This document shows positions 14,527-19,621 of a stretch of 19,621 nt of DNA, piece by piece. Under the pieces are notes generated by a model. That model was not told where the DNA came from. It searched no databases and was given only the letters and a program-made list of their open reading frames with translations. The DNA is taken from the NCBI GenBank assembly GCA_947631755.1, contig CANRMO010000017.1, positions 1-19,621 of the forward strand. Direction: 5' to 3'. Made by a program: the position numbers and the translations under genes. Numbering within the stretch: the first letter of the stretch is position 1; every line of letters starts with the position of its first letter. Origin of the DNA: an uncultured Lachnospiraceae bacterium (GTDB lineage: Bacteria; Bacillota; Clostridia; Lachnospirales; Lachnospiraceae).

Positions 14527-15303
14527 ATGGCTCAGTACAAAGTTGAAATCTGCGGTATCAATACCAGCAAACTTCCACTCCTTTCCAATGATGAAAAAGA
14601 AGAACTCTTCCAAAAAATACTACAGGGCGACAAGGACGCCAGAGAAAAATATATCAAGGGAAATCTCCGCCTGGTCCTGAGCATTATCCAGCGCTTTAAT
14701 AATAGCAGCGAAAACATTGATGACCTCTTTCAGATCGGCTGCATCGGGCTCATCAAAGCCATCGATAACTTCGATGTGACACAAAAGGTAAAATTTTCCA
14801 CTTATGCTGTACCCATGATCATCGGTGAGATCCGAAGGTACTTACGAGATAATAATGCGATCCGGGTCAGCCGCTCCCTGAGGGACATTGCCTACAAGGC
14901 CATCTATGCAAAAGAGAGCATTATGAAAAAACAGGAGCGGGAGCCAACTTTAGAGGATATCTCCAAAGTGATCAACATCCCCGCAGAGGATATCGCATTT
15001 GCCCTGGACGCCATCCAGAGCCCGGTATCCCTGTACGAACCCGTCTACTCCGAGGGCGGGGACACCCTCTATATCATGGATCAGATCAGCGACAAAAAAA
15101 ACAAAGAGACAAACTGGGTAGAGCACCTGTCACTGAAAGACGCCATGAAAAGTCTCCCGGAGCGGGAAAACAATATTATCCGGCTCCGCTATTTCGAGGG
15201 AAAGACTCAGATGGAAGTGGCTGAGGAGATCCACATCTCCCAGGCCCAGGTATCGAGATTAGAAAAAAACGCTCTAAACACGATGAAGGATCACCTGATG
15301 TAA
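14527..15303 (+). CDS. sigG: RNA polymerase sporulation-specific sigma factor SigG
   Basis: 258 residues, the usual SigG length. The N-terminus KVEICGINTSKLPLL is the hallmark opening of sigma-G. Region 2 includes NLRLVLSIIQRFNN, then DDLFQIGCIGLIKAIDNFD, FSTYAVPMIIGEIRRYLRD and NAIRVSRSLRDIA. Region 3 spans roughly 120-180, and region 4 ends with RYFEGKTQMEVAEEIHISQA followed by QVSRLEKNAL, the -35-binding helix-turn-helix. SigG drives late forespore gene expression after engulfment, including spore-protecting SASP and germination genes. GGAGG lies 6 nt before ATG 14527. It is the only plus-strand gene here, stands apart from spoIIG (sigE), and has a structured leader. Its 3' end overlaps the convergent YolD-like gene by 30 nt. 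Confidence 0.97.
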   Translation: MAQYKVEICGINTSKLPLLSNDEKEELFQKILQGDKDAREKYIKGNLRLVLSIIQRFNNSSENIDDLFQIGCIGLIKAIDNFDVTQKVKFSTYAVPMIIGEIRRYLRDNNAIRVSRSLRDIAYKAIYAKESIMKKQEREPTLEDISKVINIPAEDIAFALDAIQSPVSLYEPVYSEGGDTLYIMDQISDKKNKETNWVEHLSLKDAMKSLPERENNIIRLRYFEGKTQMEVAEEIHISQAQVSRLEKNALNTMKDHLM

Positions 15304-15477
15304 TGCCTCACTGTATCCCTGGAGGGCAGAAAACGGCGAGAAAATTTTCGCTCGGTCTGCCACCGGCATCCGCGGATAGCGGATCCCGTCGTGATTCTTT
15401 AACGGATACTCCATCCCGATCAGATCTTCATATTTTTTACTCTCCCCCCATTCGGGGTACATATCTTTTTTCTCCAT
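15274..15477 (-). CDS. Small YolD-like protein partnered with the Y-family polymerase
   Basis: 67 residues from ATG 15477, with GGGAGG 4 nt upstream. It has MYPEWGESKKYEDLIGM near the start and the signature PRMPVADRAKIFSPFSALQG at 36-54, which I recognise from small proteins encoded beside UvrX/DinB-like polymerases in Clostridia and related to Bacillus YolD. There is no signal or membrane segment, and the function is not established; a link to DNA damage response is inferred from gene pairing. It follows the polymerase gene by 48 nt. Its last 30 nt overlap the 3' end of convergent sigG, and no terminator lies between them, so each transcript probably reads into the other. Confidence 0.85.
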   Translation of the reverse strand: MEKKDMYPEWGESKKYEDLIGMEYPLKNHDGIRYPRMPVADRAKIFSPFSALQGYSEALHQVILHRV

Positions 15478-15525
15478 ATTTCCTCCCTCTCTGCCGCAGC
15501 AGAATCACAAAATATACACTTTTCT

Positions 15526-16896
15526 TTATGCCCTGTGGCCGCCAATCTGCCCATTGCGCTCCATCGCCGTGGCCCCCTCCTGAAGACTCGTCCCTTTCAG
15601 GATGGCATTTTTCCCATAGCGTTTCTGAATGTCCAGCACCGCCCTCTGCATTTTCCGCTCCCTCTCCACCTGTTGTGGATCCGTAAACAAGTCGTACTGT
15701 TCAAAACATCTCTCCACCACATGATTGGCATTCAGAGTGATGCGGCGGATAAGAAGTCCTGGATCGACAATGCGGTTATACAACTCCATCACAGCCTCTG
15801 TGATCTTTTTTGTCGAGGAACTGGGAGAACCGAGATTCGCTGTCCCATGGGCGGATTTTGGAACGGCCCTCCCGTAGCGGTCAATGTGCGTTTCCCCCTC
15901 ATAATTTTTCCGATCCACATTTTCCCTGTCATACCCCACAACCAGTGTGAGGGAATCTGTTGCCAGCCCTTTTTCCACCATATGCAGCACGAGCATTTCC
16001 GTCATCTCCCGGACAACGATAGCCGCCCGGCCGGCCTCATAGGGACATTTCAGAACCTGCCCGGAACTGAAACTGTTGGTCTTTGGTTTATAGGCTTTGA
16101 TATCAGCCATCGTACACGGTTCATACCCCCAGGCATGATCGATCAGGATCTCCGCGTCAACTCCGAAAATCCGGTATAAAAGCTCTTCATTATAAGTAGA
16201 CACTCTGGCCACATCCCCCAGCGTGTGCATTCCGTTTTTCTCCAGCTGTCTGGCAATCCCCGGGCCGATCCTCCAGAAATCCGTGAGGGGTTTATGGCCC
16301 CACAAATATTTCCGGTAGGACTTCTCATCCAGCTGTGCGATGCGGACACCGGCCTCATCCGGCGGGATATGTTTCGCCATAATATCCATGGCAATCTTGC
16401 AGAGATACAGATTTGTCCCAATCCCTGCGGTCGCGGTAATCCCGGTCTGCCGGTACACATCGTGGATAATCCTCTCCGCCAGCTCCCGCGGCCCCGTCCG
16501 GTAAAGTTTCAGATAATCCGTCACGTCCATAAATACTTCATCAATGCTGTAAGGATGAATGTCCTCCGGGCTGATATAATCCATGTAAATATTAAAAATG
16601 CGGGCAGAATACTCTTTGTACAAAGCCATCCGCGGGACCGCCACAACATAATCCAGCTCTTTCCCCGTATTCTTCCTCACTTCCTCTGCCTTCTGCTCTA
16701 CCTCAAACAACCGGCTCCGCCCAGACAACCCGTAAGCTTTCAGGGACGGAGTAACCGCAAGGCAGATTGTCTTTTCTGTGCGTGACTCATCAGCCACCAC
16801 AAGATTGGCCGAGAGGGGATCAAGTCCCCTCTCGACACACTCCACCGAGGCATAAAAAGATTTCAAGTCAATGGCAATATAATAACGCAGACCCAC
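15526..16896 (-). CDS. Y-family DNA polymerase (UvrX/DinB-like translesion polymerase)
   Basis: 456 residues from GTG 16896, with GGAGGGAG 6 nt upstream and only 2 nt after the methyltransferase stop, so probably coupled. The catalytic acids are Asp10 in AIDLKSFYASVE and Asp119-Glu120 in YSIDEVFMD; Tyr15 is in the steric-gate position. The palm continues with TATAGIGTNLYLCKIAMD, a helix-hairpin-helix follows (WRIGPGIARQLEKNGMHTLG), then the little-finger domain. QYDLF at 400-404 matches the beta-clamp binding motif. Such enzymes copy past DNA lesions with low fidelity. The DLKSFYASVE motif and the YolD-like neighbour place it nearer the UvrX/YqjW group than E. coli-type Pol IV. No LexA-like site was seen before it or its operon part in the window. 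Confidence 0.94.
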   Translation of the reverse strand: MGLRYYIAIDLKSFYASVECVERGLDPLSANLVVADESRTEKTICLAVTPSLKAYGLSGRSRLFEVEQKAEEVRKNTGKELDYVVAVPRMALYKEYSARIFNIYMDYISPEDIHPYSIDEVFMDVTDYLKLYRTGPRELAERIIHDVYRQTGITATAGIGTNLYLCKIAMDIMAKHIPPDEAGVRIAQLDEKSYRKYLWGHKPLTDFWRIGPGIARQLEKNGMHTLGDVARVSTYNEELLYRIFGVDAEILIDHAWGYEPCTMADIKAYKPKTNSFSSGQVLKCPYEAGRAAIVVREMTEMLVLHMVEKGLATDSLTLVVGYDRENVDRKNYEGETHIDRYGRAVPKSAHGTANLGSPSSSTKKITEAVMELYNRIVDPGLLIRRITLNANHVVERCFEQYDLFTDPQQVERERKMQRAVLDIQKRYGKNAILKGTSLQEGATAMERNGQIGGHRA

Positions 16897-16898
16897 TG

Positions 16899-17675
16899 TT
16901 ATCTCCCTCCCGAGATTGTTTCATACATAAGAATTGCCGCCGATATGGCTGCATTCAGGGACTCAAGCTGTCCGGCCATGGGGATTCTCACCTTAAAGTC
17001 CGCGGCCTGTGCCGCCTGCTCCGACAGCCCGTTTGCCTCATTTCCGATCAGGATGCCAAGGGATTCCCCATAGGAGACTTCCCGGTAGGGCGTACTCCCC
17101 TGCAGATGAGCCGCATACAACACTATACCGCGGCTGCAAAGCAGGTGCATCGTCCCCACAAAATCTTCTGTATAAAAAAAGGGAACACGAAACAAAGAGC
17201 CCATGGTGCTCCGGGACGCCTTGGGGTTGAACAGATCTGCCGTCCCTCTGGACATGATCACCCCCGTCATTCCCGCTCCCTCCGCCGTCCGGATCATGGT
17301 GCCCAGATTCCCCGGGTCACGTATATCTTCCAGACACAAAAACCGTCTCCTGTCACCGGACAGATAATCTTCCAGTTCATAAGAGGGCATCTCCGCCACA
17401 GCCACCGCCCCCTGGGGCGATATCGTGTCACAGATCCGGGCAAACACATTTTTTTTCACAAATTCGCAGGACAGAGACTCCCCTCCGAAACGCTTTTCCC
17501 ACTCCTCTTTCTGTTCCTCATCCACATATATCTTCTTTACAAGGCCCCGGCTAAGAGCCTCGGCAATCATTTTCCACCCCTCCGCCAGAAATGCCCGCTC
17601 CTTTTTCCGGAATCGGCTGTTCTCCTGCAGACGCTGCAGATATCGGATCTGGCGGTTATTGCTGCTCTCGATCAC
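16899..17675 (-). CDS. SpoU (TrmH)-family RNA 2'-O-methyltransferase
   Basis: 258 residues from GTG 17675. An ATG at 17681 directly touches the GGGAGG ribosome site, giving no spacer, while GTG 17675 has 6 nt and yields MIESSNNRQIRYL, a typical opening. The N-terminal substrate-binding domain (about 25-95) includes RKKERAFLAEGWKMI. The knotted SPOUT domain has motif 1 EDIRDPGNLGTMIRTAEGAG (116-135), motif 2 GILIGNEANGLS (207-218) and motif 3 VRIPMAGQLESLNAAISAAI (229-248). It transfers methyl from S-adenosylmethionine to a ribose 2'-OH, probably of 23S rRNA; the exact site cannot be read from sequence. It lies 21 nt downstream of ktrA and just before the polymerase gene. Confidence 0.93.
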   Translation of the reverse strand: MIESSNNRQIRYLQRLQENSRFRKKERAFLAEGWKMIAEALSRGLVKKIYVDEEQKEEWEKRFGGESLSCEFVKKNVFARICDTISPQGAVAVAEMPSYELEDYLSGDRRRFLCLEDIRDPGNLGTMIRTAEGAGMTGVIMSRGTADLFNPKASRSTMGSLFRVPFFYTEDFVGTMHLLCSRGIVLYAAHLQGSTPYREVSYGESLGILIGNEANGLSEQAAQAADFKVRIPMAGQLESLNAAISAAILMYETISGGR

Positions 17676-17681
17676 ACGCAT

Positions 17682-17687
17682 CCTCCC
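17682..17687 (-). promoter_or_regulatory. Ribosome binding site deciding the GTG start of the SpoU methyltransferase
   Basis: GGGAGG on the minus strand ends immediately before ATG 17681. The zero spacing disfavours that ATG; GTG 17675, two codons later, is 6 nt away and fits family N-termini. Confidence 0.6.
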
Positions 17688-17696
17688 TGTTGCAAA

Positions 17697-18359
17697 TCAG
17701 TCTGTTTCACCGGACGAAAATTTGCTGAGCAGATTGTTCCGCCCAAGCATAATAATAATATCATCCTCTTTCAGCACATCGTTCGGCCCTGGGTTGATAT
17801 TAAATTCTGTGCCGCGGCGGATCCCGATGACATTGATCCCATATACCGCCCGGATATCAAGCATTTTCAGTGTTTTTCCAACCCAGGCCGGCGGAATGTC
17901 AACCTCAACAATGCTGTACTCCTCAGAGAGCTCCACTGCCTCCAGATAATTCCCGTGCATAAGGTCATTCGCCAGCCTCATGCCTGTCTCCTTTTCCGGA
18001 TAGATGACTTTGTCCGCCCCCACCTTTCTCAGCACTTTCCCCTCCAACTCGTTGCTGGCCTTGACAAGAAGAAAAGGAACCCCCTCTTCTTTGACGAGAA
18101 TAGTAGTCATTATGTTTGCCTCCATGTTGCTGCTCATGGCAATGACAACGCCGTCGTAATTTCTGAGTCCCAGTTCTTTGATCAGTGCGACGTTTGTCGC
18201 CTCTCCGCACATTGCCTGTGTGACAAAATCTGCCACTTCCTGGAGAGCCGACTCATCCCGGTCAAGAACAAGCACTTGTGCCCCAAAACTGGCCAGCGTC
18301 AGTGCGACACTTTTCCCAAACCGTCCCAGCCCAAACACGGCAAATTGCTTTTTCTCCAT
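17697..18359 (-). CDS. ktrA: Potassium uptake regulatory subunit KtrA/TrkA (RCK protein)
   Basis: 220 residues from ATG 18359, which has GGAG 7 nt upstream; an ATG four codons earlier (18371) has a weaker AGGG site and is possible. The RCK_N Rossmann domain has FGLGRFG at 9-15 and an acidic VLVLDRDES strand near 30-38 for NAD(H)/ATP binding, with no membrane span. A C-terminal RCK_C domain follows (about 135-215), ending DDIIIMLGRNNLLSKF. KtrA forms an octameric ring that gates the membrane subunit KtrB in response to nucleotides; RCK_C domains in Firmicutes also bind c-di-AMP. Length matches B. subtilis KtrA (about 220). It follows the ktrB stop closely, as expected for a transporter pair. 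Confidence 0.93.
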   Translation of the reverse strand: MEKKQFAVFGLGRFGKSVALTLASFGAQVLVLDRDESALQEVADFVTQAMCGEATNVALIKELGLRNYDGVVIAMSSNMEANIMTTILVKEEGVPFLLVKASNELEGKVLRKVGADKVIYPEKETGMRLANDLMHGNYLEAVELSEEYSIVEVDIPPAWVGKTLKMLDIRAVYGINVIGIRRGTEFNINPGPNDVLKEDDIIIMLGRNNLLSKFSSGETD

Positions 18360-18378
18360 TTTAATCTCCATTCCGGCC

Positions 18379-19621
18379 CTAACCGACCGTGATCCTCTCT
18401 ACCGGGTAGCTCCGCACATTGACATATTTCTTCGAGTTGAAAAACAGTGCCAGTGAAATCGGGCCGACCCGCCCTGCATACATCGTAACTATTATAACGA
18501 GTTTCCCCAAAACATTCAAGTTCCCCGTCAATCCCCTCGTCAATCCCACCGTTCCGATCGCTGATATGCTCTCGTAAACCAGATCCAGAAATTCTCCCTC
18601 CTGGACCATTGTGAGAAGGATAATGGATACCGCAGCGGCCGTCATGCTGAGGGCAACGACTGACAATGCTTTTTTCACCGTGGCGGTTGTTATTTTCCGC
18701 CCAAATGCTTCTGTGTCTTTGCGCCCCCTCACAATGGAGTAAACAGCCAGCACAAGAATGCCAAGAGTGGTCGTCTTCACCCCGCCAGCTGTGCCAGAGG
18801 GAGAACCGCCGACAAACATCAGCAGGACACAGATAAAAGCAGTGGCATTGCGCAGATTTTCCTGGGGGACTGTGAAAAATCCGGCAGTCCGGAGAGTGAC
18901 CGACTGAAAGAGCGCCGCCATGATCTTCTCCCACCAGGGCATAGCGCCCAATGTATCCGGGTTGTCAAATTCCAGCAGGAAAACTGCCACTGTGCCAAAA
19001 ACGATCAAAATGGCCGTGACAGATAAAACCACTTTCGTGTGAAGAGTAAAATGATGGGCGGCATCTCTCCATCCATTATACCTCTTTTTCCGGTTTTTTA
19101 ATACGTCCAGAATATTCCACCACACGGGGAATCCCAATCCCCCCAAAATGATAAGTGCCATCGTTGTCACGTTCATCAGTACATTTCCCTGATACAGAGC
19201 AAAGCTGGAGTCCCCCACCAGATCAATCCCCGCATTGCAAAAAGCAGAGACCGCGTGAAATATGCTCTTCCAGATCCCCGGCAGTACCCCGTATTCCGGT
19301 ATCATCTGGATAGCATACAGGGCAGCCCCCACGCACTCCACCCGCAGCACGCCTTTCACGATCCGGATCGTCAGTTTTACAACACCCTGGGACCGGTCCA
19401 GGTTGTAGGCATCCTGGATCAGAAGCCTCTCTTTCAATGTGATCCGCCGGCCCATAAACAGAAAGACCAGTGTGGTAAATGTCACAACCCCCAGCCCCCC
19501 TATCTGGATCAGCAGCAAAATTACAGCCTGTCCGAAAAAACTCCAGTGCATCCAGGTGGGAACCGTCACAAGACCGGTCACACACACAGAAGTCGTCGAT
19601 GTAAACAGCGCATCGATGAGA
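18379..19621 (-). CDS. ktrB: Potassium transporter membrane subunit KtrB/TrkH, C-terminal 413 residues (cut by window edge)
   Basis: The frame stays open to the right edge, so the start lies outside. Four pore-loop signatures with the selectivity-filter Gly are visible in order: LFTSTTSVCVTGL at the edge, FHAVSAFCNAGIDL, FQSVTLRTAGFF and YESISAIGTVGLT. Many hydrophobic spans separate them, for example HWSFFGQAVILLLIQIGGLG and VVTFTTLVFLF. The region GGSPSGTAGGVKTTT is the flexible gate loop typical of the TrkH/KtrB superfamily. Together with KtrA it forms a potassium (sodium-coupled) uptake channel. Only the first transmembrane segments appear to be missing. It heads the operon visible here. 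Confidence 0.95.
   Translation of the reverse strand, partial: LIDALFTSTTSVCVTGLVTVPTWMHWSFFGQAVILLLIQIGGLGVVTFTTLVFLFMGRRITLKERLLIQDAYNLDRSQGVVKLTIRIVKGVLRVECVGAALYAIQMIPEYGVLPGIWKSIFHAVSAFCNAGIDLVGDSSFALYQGNVLMNVTTMALIILGGLGFPVWWNILDVLKNRKKRYNGWRDAAHHFTLHTKVVLSVTAILIVFGTVAVFLLEFDNPDTLGAMPWWEKIMAALFQSVTLRTAGFFTVPQENLRNATAFICVLLMFVGGSPSGTAGGVKTTTLGILVLAVYSIVRGRKDTEAFGRKITTATVKKALSVVALSMTAAAVSIILLTMVQEGEFLDLVYESISAIGTVGLTRGLTGNLNVLGKLVIIVTMYAGRVGPISLALFFNSKKYVNVRSYPVERITVG

Noticed and set aside
15255..15285. T-rich run on the minus strand inside the sigG 3' end as a terminator for the YolD-like operon
   Set aside because: Seven T residues are present but only about three base pairs can form before them, too weak for an intrinsic terminator.
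15330..15364. Inverted repeat GGCAGA...TCTGCC with an inner AAAATTTT palindrome after sigG
   Set aside because: Considered as a sigG terminator, but there is no T tract after the stem and the sequence encodes the conserved ADRAKIFSPFSAL motif of the YolD-like protein, which explains it.
16890..16960. LexA-type site (GAAC-N4-GTTC) for the polymerase gene
   Set aside because: Looked for upstream of the polymerase and in the visible operon; no site with both half-sites was found by eye.
16767..18392. A 541-codon open frame on the plus strand opposite ktrA, the SpoU gene and the polymerase start
   Set aside because: It lies opposite three well-supported genes, has His/Pro/Cys/Arg-rich composition with no recognisable domain, and is explained by the codon bias of the minus-strand genes.

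Overview
The window looks like the chromosome of a motile, endospore-forming Clostridia species, most likely a Lachnospiraceae-type Firmicute. This rests on strong AGGAGG-type ribosome sites, a CodY regulator, a sporulation sigma factor (SigG) next to a YlmC/YmxH-type protein, a Gram-positive flagellar gene order and a Clostridia-style YolD-like/UvrX-like pair. Genus-level placement is not possible from the sequence alone.

Layout. Nearly everything is on the minus strand; only sigG is on the plus strand. Read in the direction of minus transcription (right to left): (1) 19621-15274, ktrB (5' end cut by the window edge), ktrA, a SpoU-family RNA methyltransferase, a Y-family DNA polymerase and a small YolD-like protein, tightly packed as one probable operon. 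(2) sigG (14527-15303, plus) converges on that operon, overlapping the last gene tail to tail by 30 nt. (3) 14329-10824, ylmC/ymxH-like, nrdR, yifB (comM-like) and dprA. (4) topA and codY, each with its own good housekeeping-type promoter. (5) 7646-1, the start of the flagellar basal body/export operon: flgB, flgC, fliE, fliF, fliG, fliH, fliI, fliJ, a motE/ylxF-like gene and the first 89 codons of a probable fliK, running off the left edge.

How the genes fit together. FliF and FliG make the MS ring and rotor, FliE and FlgB/FlgC the proximal rod, FliH/FliI/FliJ the export ATPase complex, the MotE-like membrane protein probably helps stator or rotor assembly, and FliK would set hook length. 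The order dprA-topA-...-codY-flgB matches the B. subtilis neighbourhood, but the trmFO-xerC(codV)-hslV(clpQ)-hslU(clpY) genes that lie between topA and codY there are absent. KtrA/KtrB form a potassium uptake system; the polymerase and YolD-like pair resembles DNA-damage-response translesion modules, although no LexA-like site was seen.

No CRISPR array, tRNA, rRNA, insertion sequence or prophage was found, and no intergenic stretch exceeds about 200 nt. I did not find a clearly new multi-gene system. The points most worth checking are regulatory: a sigma-28-like promoter inside the operon before fliK, a sigma-F-like promoter plus leader hairpin before sigG, a triple 13-bp repeat abutting the topA promoter, an identical 13-mer palindrome on the -10 regions of flgB and nrdR, and the sigG/YolD tail-to-tail overlap.
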